Shown here in pieces: positions 8,975-18,400 of a stretch of DNA of 53,755 bases (the first letter of the stretch is position 1; each line of letters begins with the position of its first letter). Origin of the DNA: an uncultured Candidatus Saccharibacteria bacterium (GTDB lineage: Bacteria; Patescibacteriota; Saccharimonadia; Saccharimonadales; Saccharimonadaceae); contig CAMKOB010000005.1 of assembly GCA_946414345.1 (NCBI GenBank), forward strand, positions 1 to 53,755, in the 5' to 3' direction. Below the pieces are notes generated by a model. It saw nothing but the letters and a program-made list of their open reading frames with translations. It was not told the DNA's origin and searched no databases. Made by a program: the position numbers and the translations under genes.

Positions 8975-10377
8975 CGAACAACGCAGCGGACCGAATAACC
9001 ATAGCCACGTTCAATTTCATTCTGTGGATACACTTCGCCATTTTGGTTGAAATCTAAACCATATGCAGTAGTAACACGGGAAACTACAGAGGACCAGTAA
9101 ACACCATTACTGCCAACCTGAGAGAACTGACCATGATACAAAACTCCACCGTATAAGTAGTATGTGGGTGTATTATGAATGTTGCCAGAAGCACCACTAG
9201 TAAGGTTTAATTGTGCAACTAAATTATCGTAGGATTTATCTCCAGCAAGTGTGGGCAGCCTCCAGCCAGCTGGGCAAATAGATCTATCCATGTCGATTTG
9301 AGGGCTTGAAATAACAGAGATAGAAGTGTCGTTCAACGCAACCGCTGCGGTCCAGTTGTAATAGTTGCCAATGTGATAATGCTTGTCACTGCCACAAGTT
9401 ACGGTATCTGTAGCGATTGAACCATCGTTATCGCTTCGGATGATGCCGTTCCAACAAAGATTACCTGGATCATAAGACTGCGGAGCGTATGCATTATTAT
9501 ACCAGGTCTCATCATTGGCCGTATAAGTAGCACTGCTTGGAGTCCATCTGGCGTTCGTATTAGGCGAAGAGCCGTGACCGATATCAGTATTGGCATAAGT
9601 ATAAAAATTATCAGCAGTAACAATGTCGTGGTCTAGGTTTTGAGTCATCCAGACATTACCATCGGCGAGTTTGGCAATATAATATTCTTTTTCGTCACGG
9701 TTGTCTTTTATTTTATACTGTTGATTCAAGATCATAGATTCTAATACTTCAGTCATCTCGCTATCGGTTAATGTGGCGAAATCTTGCATATACTCAAGAT
9801 TGTTAATATATGATGGGTCTGGAGCGCAGGTGCTAATAAATGTTACAGTATCGGTGTAGGTACCGGGCTTGGTAGCCGGAGTAAGTTTGGCGGCAAAATA
9901 AACGGCGAGATTTAGCGCGCTGCTGGAGCCCGTATTTTGGGCATAGGTGGCAATTTGGTTGCTCGCACCTACGGCGTTATAATCACCGCTTGCGCCAACG
10001 CGATATCCCCAGCGGTCGTTAGTGAAATTCGCTTCTGAAACCGAACCGGACAATGTCGCAATAGTGTTATTCCCTGATGTAAGATTAGTAGAAGTAGTAG
10101 TCATGGTGACAGTACAGTTATTGGCAGTGTTGGTATAGGTGTTAACCGTAGCATAATCGCTGCTAAATGTACCCTCAACACTCGGGGTAATGTCGAGGGC
10201 AACGCTACTGGCGCTAATAGTGATTGTTGAAGACGGATTGATGGTTGCGGACATCTCTATTCCGGAGTTGGAAGCATAGGCGCTTATTGCCATAAAACAA
10301 TAGTCTGCTGCATTAAAAATACCAACAAGAGCCATACTAAAAATCAAGATTTTACATAATGACCTTTTTGTTCTCAT
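8971..10377 (-). CDS. Secreted FISUMP-domain surface protein
   Basis: 468 aa. A signal or membrane segment at residues 10-34 is followed by a module (about 40-185) with NNCTVTMTTTSTNL, FTNDRWGYRVG and TYTDTVTFISTC. The C-terminal half is a FISUMP-type domain (Fibrobacter succinogenes major paralogous domain): DNRDEKEYYIAKLADGNVWM, TQNLDHD, CPAGWRLPT, VYWSSVVS and the closing YGYSVRCVVR. FISUMP proteins are secreted or surface-displayed; the molecular role is unknown. It is a clear paralogue of the divergent gene at 10455, with the same order of modules. TAAAAT ends 6 nt before the ATG, so the mRNA is probably leaderless. Confidence 0.85.
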   Translation of the reverse strand: MRTKRSLCKILIFSMALVGIFNAADYCFMAISAYASNSGIEMSATINPSSTITISASSVALDITPSVEGTFSSDYATVNTYTNTANNCTVTMTTTSTNLTSGNNTIATLSGSVSEANFTNDRWGYRVGASGDYNAVGASNQIATYAQNTGSSSALNLAVYFAAKLTPATKPGTYTDTVTFISTCAPDPSYINNLEYMQDFATLTDSEMTEVLESMILNQQYKIKDNRDEKEYYIAKLADGNVWMTQNLDHDIVTADNFYTYANTDIGHGSSPNTNARWTPSSATYTANDETWYNNAYAPQSYDPGNLCWNGIIRSDNDGSIATDTVTCGSDKHYHIGNYYNWTAAVALNDTSISVISSPQIDMDRSICPAGWRLPTLAGDKSYDNLVAQLNLTSGASGNIHNTPTYYLYGGVLYHGQFSQVGSNGVYWSSVVSRVTTAYGLDFNQNGEVYPQNEIERGYGYSVRCVVR

Positions 10378-10454
10378 GCTTTTATTTTAACATAAATATT
10401 GAAGTTTTATGGATTATTCTTTTGCTTTTTTGGCTTTTGTGTTATAATGGAGCC

Positions 10455-11651
10455 ATGAAAACAAAAACGGTAATACACAAAGTATTGGTTATTGCTGTGT
10501 TGTTTGTTGGTCTACTAAATATAGTGGACTATTTTTATGCCTTAAATAGCACGAATGCTGCGAATTCCGGCTTGACGGCGATTGCGACGGTTGATACAAC
10601 TTCTACACTTGTCATAAGTGAAGACAATATTGCCCTCGATATCGTACCAAGTGTGGAGGGGACTTTTAAGAGTGCGCACACTACGGTTGGGACTTATACT
10701 AATACGACCGGCGCGTGTACCGTGACAATGACGACTTCTTTTACGGATTTAGTGTCTGGGGCGGATAGTATCGCCACGCTGTCCGATGCGGTGTCGGAAG
10801 CGGATTTTACGGATGATCGTTGGGGCTACCGGATTGGCTCAAGCGGTAATTATGGCGCCGTAGAAACTAATAATGAGATTGCGAGCTTTGAACAAAAAAC
10901 TGGCTCTACCGCGTATAGTTCTGATATCTACTTTGCAGCTAAACTCACTCCGGCGACTAGGCCTGGGGCATATTCTAATACGGTGACATTCATGAGCACG
11001 TGTTTGCCGCCACCGTCAAAAACTTATATGCAAGATTTCACATTAGAAGAATGCCAAGAATATGCTACTGATGAGAATTATACACTATATGATAGACGAG
11101 ACGATAATGATTATACCGTGCGCTACATTGAGGGTGCCTGTTGGATGACACAAAACCTGAGAATTACCGGTACGGTTAGCTCCGAGGATTCGAATTTTAG
11201 CACATATAGCAGTGTAAATGTTTGCGAGAGCGACCTTACGGCTGGTAATAGTACCACTCAGCCAAGATGCCACGATTCTGGTAATATTACTGCTGGGGCT
11301 TGGTATAATTTTGCGGCCGCTTCAGCTAGGACTAATAGCGTTTCAACTTCGCCCTACATGGAAGATATTTGCCCGGCTGGATGGAGTTTACCAAGTTATA
11401 GCAATGCTGATGCGCCCGGCTCAGCTAATAGCCTGGTAAATACCGCATCAACATCTATTGCGAAATTTTCGCCCTCTATTACTGGTGATTATATCGATGG
11501 AATCCTACACGAACTGGATAGCGGGGTTTGGTGGGTAAATAGTGGGAATTCCGTCAGCCACTATTATATACATTATAGAGGTACCCAGCTTAACCTCTAT
11601 AACTACGTTGGCCAGCAATTTGGGTTTCACGTTCGCTGCGTCCGGATATGA
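10455..11651 (+). CDS. Secreted FISUMP-domain surface protein (paralogue)
   Basis: 398 aa. An N-terminal hydrophobic segment (VLVIAVLFVGLLNIVDYF) precedes the same module as the minus-strand neighbour (LVISEDNIALDIVPSVEGTF, GACTVTMTTSFTDLVSG, FTDDRWGYRIG, AKLTPATRPGAYSNTVTF). The FISUMP part shows YDRRDDNDYTVRYIEGACWM, TQNLRI, ICPAGWSLPSY and the final FGFHVRCVRI. It is about 70 residues shorter than its paralogue in the C-terminal domain. TATAAT ends 6 nt before this ATG, which decides the start against a longer in-frame form that would begin inside the divergent gene. The pair shares a ~77-bp intergenic promoter region and probably arose by inverted duplication. Confidence 0.85.
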   Translation: MKTKTVIHKVLVIAVLFVGLLNIVDYFYALNSTNAANSGLTAIATVDTTSTLVISEDNIALDIVPSVEGTFKSAHTTVGTYTNTTGACTVTMTTSFTDLVSGADSIATLSDAVSEADFTDDRWGYRIGSSGNYGAVETNNEIASFEQKTGSTAYSSDIYFAAKLTPATRPGAYSNTVTFMSTCLPPPSKTYMQDFTLEECQEYATDENYTLYDRRDDNDYTVRYIEGACWMTQNLRITGTVSSEDSNFSTYSSVNVCESDLTAGNSTTQPRCHDSGNITAGAWYNFAAASARTNSVSTSPYMEDICPAGWSLPSYSNADAPGSANSLVNTASTSIAKFSPSITGDYIDGILHELDSGVWWVNSGNSVSHYYIHYRGTQLNLYNYVGQQFGFHVRCVRI

Positions 11652-11673
11652 TTACTTGTGATAAAATTTAAGT

Positions 11674-12330
11674 ATGAAGAAATATTTGGCTGATATTTTG
11701 GTAGGGATACGTTTGATATTTGCGGCCGCGTTGTTTGTGATGGCGTTTGCCGGGGGTGAACCAGGGGTGGGATTTTTGGTTTTTGTACTGGGAGAGCTCA
11801 CTGATGCGTTTGACGGGACTTGTGCTTCTAGGTGGCCTTTCCCTGCCGGTAAGGCGCCGAAATATAGACGGTATGCCTCCAAATACGATATGTTTGCGGA
11901 TATGTGCCTTGGGGTGGGGATGGCGTTATTCTTTATTTTGCAAGTTGATTTCGTGGCAGGATGGATTATCTGCGGTGGGTATGCAGCGCTAGCACTAGTG
12001 TCTGACTTTTTTATCTATGGAAAAATATTTGGGCATCCGGATGACTATAAAAAATGGTCTATAATGGGACATAATTTCCGACTGGCAAAAGCTATCGTGC
12101 TTGCGCGAAGGCGATTATATGTGGCTTTGATTGGATTGATTGCCGGATGGACGCTTTTTGCGTCTTCTTGGGGTGTGATTGTAAAAGTGATTTTTACAAT
12201 AATCGCTTTAATTATAGCGGGATTTTTGTGGAGATTTTTGACACAAAGAAGGCAGAATATCTCTAGAGATGCGGTGGAAATCGAAAAAAAGCTCTCGCGT
12301 GGTAACGCTAAGATACAGACTAAAAAATAA
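11674..12330 (+). CDS. CDP-alcohol phosphatidyltransferase
   Basis: 218 aa, several transmembrane helices. The family motif is visible as ELTDAFDGTCASRW followed by YASKYDMFADM, i.e. D-x2-D-G-x2-A ... D-x3-D, the metal and CDP site of phospholipid synthases. Between the two halves sits an insert FPAGKAPKYRRYA. The enzyme should transfer a phosphatidyl group from CDP-diacylglycerol to an alcohol (glycerol phosphate or inositol phosphate type); the substrate cannot be read from the sequence. TAAAAT ends 6 nt before the ATG (leaderless). The C terminus is basic and cytoplasmic. Neighbouring glycosyltransferase and lipid-linked genes suggest envelope lipid synthesis. Confidence 0.85.
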   Translation: MKKYLADILVGIRLIFAAALFVMAFAGGEPGVGFLVFVLGELTDAFDGTCASRWPFPAGKAPKYRRYASKYDMFADMCLGVGMALFFILQVDFVAGWIICGGYAALALVSDFFIYGKIFGHPDDYKKWSIMGHNFRLAKAIVLARRRLYVALIGLIAGWTLFASSWGVIVKVIFTIIALIIAGFLWRFLTQRRQNISRDAVEIEKKLSRGNAKIQTKK

Positions 12331-12338
12331 GCGCTTTA

Positions 12339-12413
12339 TTGACTTTTTTAAGTAAGTGTGATATAATTATAACTGGTTGGGGAGTACCTAAAAAATATAA
12401 GGAGGGATATCCA
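12339..12413 (+). promoter_or_regulatory. Consensus promoter and Shine-Dalgarno leader
   Basis: TTGACT (12339-12344), a 17-bp spacer and TATAAT (12362-12367) form a near-consensus sigma-70 promoter. The ~40-nt leader contains TTGGGGAGTACC and a strong ribosome-binding site AAGGAGGGATATCC just before the ATG at 12414. The leader style differs from the leaderless genes around it and matches the cassettes at 28.7, 35.3, 50.8 and 51.9 kb. Confidence 0.85.
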
Positions 12414-13379
12414 ATGAAAAAGTTCCTGACCATTCTTACCCTCGCACTCGTTCTCGCGCTGTTCATCACCGGCATGTTGCCCGCGTTTGCGGTCCAGGAA
12501 TCCGTGTATGAGGAAGGCGACACCTATGTCGTATCCGACGACACGGATTACGTGACTGGTCCCCCGATGCCCGCACCGGAGCCGCCGGAGCCTATCGCAC
12601 CGCCAATCCCGCCGGAACCCATCGCGCCGCCGGAACCTGTTCCTCCGGAGGAGGATCACACTCCTCCTGGAACGACGCCGCGACCGGAGTGGTATCCCAT
12701 GCCGGATGCGGTGTGGCGGCCGAAGCCGGAGCCCATCATCATGGGCGCACCGCTTCCGGAGCCGACGCCTCCTACATGGGAGCCTCCTGAGGAAGAGCCC
12801 ATTATTTGGTGCAACCCTCCGGAGGAAGAAGGGCCCATTATTTGGTGCAACCCTCCGGAGGAAGAAGGGCCCATCGTCATTTCGGTGAACGAGGATGGGA
12901 CCGCTATCATCGCGGTGAAGAGGGTTTTGCCCTGTCCGCCGGAGCCCATAAAGGACCCCTCTAAGGGGGTTCAGATTGAGCCCAACGATGATATGGGGCC
13001 GGGACCAAATGGGAACGTTGGTGGCTTTTCGAGGCCCATCGCCCCGGAGCCGACGCCTCCCCCCTGGGAGCCGGAAGAGGAACCTGACGACGATATCTTC
13101 GTCGCCGCGCTTCCCCCGAAGGAAGATGTAGATCGAGGGTGCATAATTTATTGCACACTCGACGTTGATACTATCAGCATCACAGTAGATAGTATCAACG
13201 ACATCGATCCCAAGCTCTTCGTCTGCGATACAATTTCGTGTCGCGCCGAAGTGGTGGAGCCGAAGGCTCATGGGTATTTCGAGGTCGAAAGGCCTCGTGG
13301 AACCAGGCTATTCCTCGCTGTCTTCGACAGCGAAGGGGTGATGTTTCACATCACTGTCTGGACGCCTCCCCTCCCCTAG
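12414..13379 (+). CDS. Secreted Pro/Glu-rich protein, orphan
   Basis: 321 aa. A clean signal peptide (FLTILTLALVLALFITG, then MLPAFA) is followed by a long region of Pro-Glu-Pro repeats (about 48-240), including two exact 12-residue units with IIWCNPPEEEGP (36-bp DNA period near 12800 and 12836). A smaller folded-looking C-terminal domain (about 245-321) has paired cysteines and DVDTISITVDSINDID. I do not recognise a family. GC content and codon choice (CCG, GAG, CGC, GTC) differ sharply from neighbours. The start is fixed by AAGGAGGG. It has its own promoter and terminator, so it is a single-gene unit. A cell-surface stalk or adhesin role is a guess from composition. Confidence 0.75.
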   Translation: MKKFLTILTLALVLALFITGMLPAFAVQESVYEEGDTYVVSDDTDYVTGPPMPAPEPPEPIAPPIPPEPIAPPEPVPPEEDHTPPGTTPRPEWYPMPDAVWRPKPEPIIMGAPLPEPTPPTWEPPEEEPIIWCNPPEEEGPIIWCNPPEEEGPIVISVNEDGTAIIAVKRVLPCPPEPIKDPSKGVQIEPNDDMGPGPNGNVGGFSRPIAPEPTPPPWEPEEEPDDDIFVAALPPKEDVDRGCIIYCTLDVDTISITVDSINDIDPKLFVCDTISCRAEVVEPKAHGYFEVERPRGTRLFLAVFDSEGVMFHITVWTPPLP

Positions 13380-13385
13380 CACCTT

Positions 13386-13423
13386 AAAAACATCCCCCGA
13401 AGCATTGCTTCGGGGGTGTTTTT
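13386..13423 (+). terminator. Intrinsic terminator
   Basis: TCCCCCGAAGC and GCTTCGGGGG pair around ATT, with an A-run before and T5 after. It ends the Pro/Glu-rich gene and may also serve the convergent gene ending at 13436. Confidence 0.9.
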
Positions 13424-13435
13424 ATGCTTTAAAAA

Positions 13436-14209
13436 TTAGAATAGTCCAGAAAGCGTAGCATCAATAAAGTTGTTCGGATTAAAGAGGTTGTAAATAGTAA
13501 TTTTGGCGGCGAGTTCACCGCTCCAAAATGTAAGCGGGGTGAAGGCGGTCTTTTCTAGTGGAGCGGTGGCGACTGTGCCAGAGTGGGCAATTAGGATTTG
13601 ACCATTATGCAAAGTAATAATTGATACGGGGTAACTCAGAGTAAACTTATGGAGTGTTTCGGCGATTTGAACTAGAGATTGCGACGGCATGAGCATCTTC
13701 GGATAATACATAGCACGGAGGAGCTTTTGGAGCTGGGCGACGGAAGCCATCAATACTAGATTTGGGTTTAAAAGTATGCGTTCTGGTTGGTTTTCAGCAA
13801 TTAAATCAATAGTGTCGCGGGTAATTAACAGAGGTTTAGTGGATTTTTGGCAGGCGCTTGCAATGGCACGGGTAGTGGTGGTGTTTTTGGAAAAATCACC
13901 GATGAGAATAGCGTAGTCTGTAACATCGATTGCTTCGTGTAATTCATCGGCACTTGCGAATGAGCCAGAGTCGGTAGAACTGAGAAAAACTAGGCCTGGG
14001 ACAGGTGGAAGCTTGCCTTTTAGGACATCTGGTAGCACTACGTTGATGTTTTCTAGGGGGTAGGTATTAAGCCACTCGGCGACTTTGACGACAGTCCGAA
14101 AGTTTTGACCGTTGCCGCCGACGAGAGCGACGGTGCCTTGCTTACGCTCGGGGATGTTCCACTTCAAATCTTCGGCGGGATTAGTGTCGTATTTTTTGAA
14201 GTAGTCCAT
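13436..14209 (-). CDS. Ribokinase-like / NAD(P)H-hydrate dehydratase-like protein
   Basis: 257 aa. The pattern TVALVGGNGQNFRTVVKVAE, then YAILIGDFSKNTTTTRAIASA and PLLITRDTIDLI, resembles the C-terminal (ADP-dependent dehydratase, NnrD/YjeF) domain of the ribokinase-like fold, where a Gly-Asp loop holds the nucleotide. The classical GAGDTL-type catalytic motif is not clear (HSGTVATAPLEKTAFTPLTFWSG is in its place), so activity is uncertain. It begins 4 nt downstream of xth and belongs to the smpB-xth operon. An alternative is a degenerate sugar-kinase-like protein. Confidence 0.45.
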   Translation of the reverse strand: MDYFKKYDTNPAEDLKWNIPERKQGTVALVGGNGQNFRTVVKVAEWLNTYPLENINVVLPDVLKGKLPPVPGLVFLSSTDSGSFASADELHEAIDVTDYAILIGDFSKNTTTTRAIASACQKSTKPLLITRDTIDLIAENQPERILLNPNLVLMASVAQLQKLLRAMYYPKMLMPSQSLVQIAETLHKFTLSYPVSIITLHNGQILIAHSGTVATAPLEKTAFTPLTFWSGELAAKITIYNLFNPNNFIDATLSGLF

Positions 14210-14213
14210 AGCG

Positions 14214-14984
14214 CTAAAAGTCCTCTAATTCGATGCTGACCGGGCAGTGGTCTGAGCCTTTGATAGCTTCGTAGATTTCGGCGGATTTGAGATGGGATTT
14301 AAGAGATTTGGAGATGAAGAAATAGTCAATGCGCCAACCAACGTTGTTTTCTCTGGCGTGACCCCAGTGACTCCACCAAGTGTAGCGCTGTTCGTCTGGA
14401 TGTTTAATACGAAATGTGTCGATAAGACCGGCTTCTATTAGGTTTATGATTCCCTGACGTTCTTCATCAGTGAAGCCGGCGCTGTGGCGATTTTGCTTAG
14501 GGCGAGCAAGGTCCATTTCGGTATGGGCGGCATTAAAATCACCACAAGTTATTACAGGTTTGGTTTTTTCGAGCTCTTTTAGGTATTGCAAAAATTCTGG
14601 GTCCCAGGTCTTTTCGCGAAGCGTAAGACGTGAGAGGTCTGGCTTGGAATTTGGCACATAGACATTGACGAGGTAATAATCGCCTAGGTCTAGAGTCAAG
14701 ACTCGGCCCTCACGGGAGGCTAATTCATTTTGAATAAATAAATTATTCATTTCAGATACGTTTATTTTCGAAGAGACAAGAATTGCCGTCCCGCTATAAC
14801 CTGCTCTTTCGGCGGGATTCCAAAAGACTTGATAGCCTGAAAAATCGTAATCGACTTGGGAAGGTTTCGCTTTAATTTCTTGTAGACAGAGGATGTCTGG
14901 CTGCTTTGCTGCGATAAAATCCTGGAGAGAGCCTTTTTTTAAGACGGCGCGGAGGCCATTAATATTCCATGAGTAGATTTTCAT
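14214..14984 (-). CDS. xth: Exodeoxyribonuclease III family endonuclease
   Basis: 256 aa, full length for the ExoIII/ExoA family, which cleaves DNA at abasic sites and trims 3' ends in base-excision repair. The motifs are KIYSWNINGLRA, ILCLQEIKA, GDFNAAHTEMDLARP, GWRIDYFFIS and GSDHCPVSIEL, covering the metal, nucleophile-activating Asp and His positions. The start overlaps the smpB stop by ATGA, so translation is coupled. No oddities in length or active site. Confidence 0.93.
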   Translation of the reverse strand: MKIYSWNINGLRAVLKKGSLQDFIAAKQPDILCLQEIKAKPSQVDYDFSGYQVFWNPAERAGYSGTAILVSSKINVSEMNNLFIQNELASREGRVLTLDLGDYYLVNVYVPNSKPDLSRLTLREKTWDPEFLQYLKELEKTKPVITCGDFNAAHTEMDLARPKQNRHSAGFTDEERQGIINLIEAGLIDTFRIKHPDEQRYTWWSHWGHARENNVGWRIDYFFISKSLKSHLKSAEIYEAIKGSDHCPVSIELEDF

Positions 14985-15397
14985 GCGTATCTTCCCCTTT
15001 CGATGTCACGTTTTTTGATGGTTTCACGTTTGTCGTATTTTTTCTTACCTTTACCGACGGCAATGACAAGTTTGATATGGCGAGAGCCACCAAGCAGTTT
15101 GGTTGGGACAATGGTGGAGCCGGCAATTTTGGCACGAGAAAGGCTGGCGATTTGTTTTTTGGTGGCGAGGAGTTTGATGTTGCGAGCAGTATCGGCGCCG
15201 AGAGTAAGATTGTTCAGCCAAAGCTCGTTGTTTCTAATTGTGACAAAGGAGCCTTTGAGCTGGACATGGTGATCGCGAATGGAGCGAACCTCTGGGCCGC
15301 TTAGATTCATACCGCAAATAAGCTCGTCACCGAGGATATAATCGTAACGCGCCCTGGCATTTACGACGGTAGAATCTGATTTTTGCTTCTTTTTCAT
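14981..15397 (-). CDS. smpB: SsrA-binding protein SmpB
   Basis: 138 aa. SmpB binds tmRNA and guides trans-translation at stalled ribosomes. The typical order is seen: ARARYDYILGDELICGMNLSGPEV split over the N terminus, SIRDHHVQLKGSFVTI, AGSTIVPTKLL, IKLVIAVGKGKKKYDKRETIKKRD. TATAAT (minus, 15404-15409) ends 6 nt before the ATG, predicting a leaderless mRNA although dnaE ends only 12 bp upstream. It is the first gene of a three-gene operon with xth and the ribokinase-like protein. The tmRNA gene itself was not seen in this window. Confidence 0.95.
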   Translation of the reverse strand: MKKKQKSDSTVVNARARYDYILGDELICGMNLSGPEVRSIRDHHVQLKGSFVTIRNNELWLNNLTLGADTARNIKLLATKKQIASLSRAKIAGSTIVPTKLLGGSRHIKLVIAVGKGKKKYDKRETIKKRDIERGRYA

Positions 15398-15409
15398 ATC
15401 TATATTATA

Positions 15410-18400
15410 TCACTTCACTTTGACGTTGTCTTCGCTGAGCAAATCGTGGAGCTTTTTGAGAAGCTCGTCACTAATTTCAATTTTGAATGGCATGCGGAGA
15501 GGACGCTTGGCCTCACCATCTTTTAGAACCAGAATTACATCCTGGAAGCCAGGATTAATGTCGGCGAGGCGACGAATCGCACTCAAAGTTTCGGTGTCGT
15601 TGGGGTTCTCGATAAGTAAATAGAGCTTTTCTTTGCGGGGGTCTTTGGGCGGAGCGGCAATAACTGTGGGAGGAGCAATACTTGCGGGGGCCGATTCACG
15701 CCAAGCGCCACCACCGCGTTTACGATTGTTGGTGGGTGCCTTTATTGGCGCCGCAAGCTTGGTGCCAGTTGGCTTGTAGGCCTCTAGAACCTCGTCAGAA
15801 ATTAACTCGACTGCTTCGGCGAGAACTTTCGCTTCTGAAGTAAGATTACCGGCTTTGTCAGTAGCATTGATGCGACCTTGAACTTTAACGACGTTATCAA
15901 CCTCTAATTTGCCGCCGAATTCGGCAAAAACTGACGGAAAAACAATAAACTCTGTTTCATTAGATTTGTTCTCTAGCTTCACGAAGGCCATCTTATCGCC
16001 TTTTTTAGTAAGAATAGTGCGTACGGCAGTGATAATTCCCCCGATTACGACAACTTTGCCATCGTTTTCTGGTTTGATTAGCTCCAGTGGATGAGTTTGT
16101 TCCTCAAAGTAGGTGTCGTATTTGTCGAGCGGGTGAGCCGATAGATAGAGGCCCATGAGGTCGCGCTCCCAGAGAAGCTGTTCCTTGTCTGAAAACTGGG
16201 TGGGGGCGGGCTTGACTTCGACCTCTGGTATCATGCCAGCTTCGCCCATCATGCCAAAGAGATCGGTTTGGCCGGCGCCAACGTCTTTTTGGCATTTCGC
16301 GCCATAGGCTTGGATGGCCTCAAGATTAAAGAGGAGGTCTGAACGAGAGGCGAAGCGATCAAAGACACCGGTTTTAATGGCAGCTTCCCAAGATTTTTTG
16401 TTGAATTTGGTAGAATCGACGCGTTTCGCAAAATCACAAATGGATTTAAATGGACCGTTTTTGTCACGTTCTGGAATGACAATATCCTCAACTAGAGATT
16501 TCCCCATGTTCTTGATGCCAGAGAGGCCAAAACGGATGGTTTTTTCACCGCCGACGATACCAAAATCACCGTAAGATTCGTTGATATCTGGACCGAGGAC
16601 TTTTAGACCCATGCGTTTACATTCGGTGATTTCGATGGCGAGGCGGTCGGTCCAGCGCATATCAGCGGTCATGAGGGCAGCCATAAAGGCATCTGGGTAA
16701 TGAGCCTTGAGATAGGCGGTCCAGTAAGCTACGAGCGCGTAGCACGCGGCGTGAGACTTATTGAAGCAGTAATTAGCAAATTCGAGAAGCTGAGCCCAGA
16801 AAGTCTCGGCGATTTCTTCGGTAGCGCCACCAATTTTAACGGCACCTTCGATGAATTGAGGTTTGACTTTTTTCATAAGATCGATTTTTTTCTTACCGAC
16901 TGCTTTACGAAGAGTATCCGCTTGGCCACCAGTAAAGCCGCACCATTCCTTGGAGATCTGCATGAACTGCTCCTGGTAAATCATGATACCATAGGTGCTT
17001 TTTAGAGAGTTCTCAAGGCCAGGATGGAGGTAAGTAACTTTCTCTTCTCCATGTTTGCGACGAATGAACGAGTCAATAAACTGCATTGGGCCTGGACGGT
17101 AAAGTGCCACCATAGCAATGATATCTTCAAACGAGGAAGCCTTGAGGTCTCGTAGATAGCGTTTCATACCGGCAGATTCAAGCTGGAACACACCGGTAGT
17201 TTCGGCACGTTGCAAGAGGGCGTAGGTTTCTGGGTCGTCTAGAGGTAGAGCTGACAAATCAATATCCGTCTGGTAGACCTTACGAATCATACGCAAGGCA
17301 TTGTTAATCACAGAGAGGTTAGAAAGACCAAGGAAGTCCATTTTGAGAAGACCCAACTCTTCAACTTGGCCCATTGGGAACTGAGCGGCGATTGGACCTT
17401 TGGCGGAGACTTCAAGTGGAAGGAATTTTACGAGATCATCTGGGGCAATAATGACGCCGCAGGCGTGCACGCCGTGGTTTCTGATGGTTCCTTCGAGTCG
17501 TGAAGCGAAATCGATAACCTGCTTGGAAGTGGGGTTAGTTTCGTATTCCTGCTTTAAATCCGGAACGTCTTTAATTGCGTCAGATAGCTTAACGTGGTGG
17601 CCCTGGACTGGATCCGGCACCATTTTGGCAAGACGGTCTGCCTCGGCATATGGCACTTCGAGGACGCGTGCCACATCGCGTACGGCGTTTTTGGCCATCA
17701 TTTTACCAAAGGTAGCAATATTTGACACTCTATCGAACCCATACTTTTCGGAACAATACTCAATTACCTCATCACGACGCGTATCCTGAATATCAGTATC
17801 GATATCCGGCATACTGATACGGTCTGGATTTAGAAAACGTTCGAAAAGTAGGTCGTATTTAAGAGGGTCGAGCTCGGTAATTCTTAGGGCATAAGCGAGA
17901 ATTGAACCAGCTGCAGAGCCACGACCAGGTCCATAAACAATACGTTTGGACTTACCCCAGTTAATAAAATCCTGAACGATTAAGAAGTAGCCATTGTACC
18001 CCATTTTATCTACCACTGATAATTCATAATCGATACGAGGGAGGACTTTGTGAGCCTCGTCGCGTTCTTTATCAACTTCCTCGAGAATTTTACGACATTC
18101 TTCAACTTTTAGCTCAGTGGTTTCGTTAAGTTTTTTGCCACCGTAGCGGTAAACCAAACCTTGGAAAACAAGTTTATCGAGGTAGGTTTTTTCATCTTCC
18201 CCATCCGGGACTGGAAATTTTGGAATTAAAATGCGGCCGAGTTGCAAATCAACATTGCAGCGTTCAGCAATTTTCTTGGTATTGAGAATCGCCTCAGGGC
18301 AAGTGTCCTGCCAGTGAGCAATAATTTCTTCGGCTGGAATAACATGTAAATCATAGTCCTTTAGAGTCATGCGATTGGTGTCGGAAAGATTAGCTGCGGT

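Noticed and set aside
12348-13271. A 307-codon open frame antisense to the Pro/Glu-rich gene
   Set aside because: It is extremely Arg-rich and low in complexity, lacks a promoter and ribosome-binding site, and is a by-product of the GC-rich sense gene.
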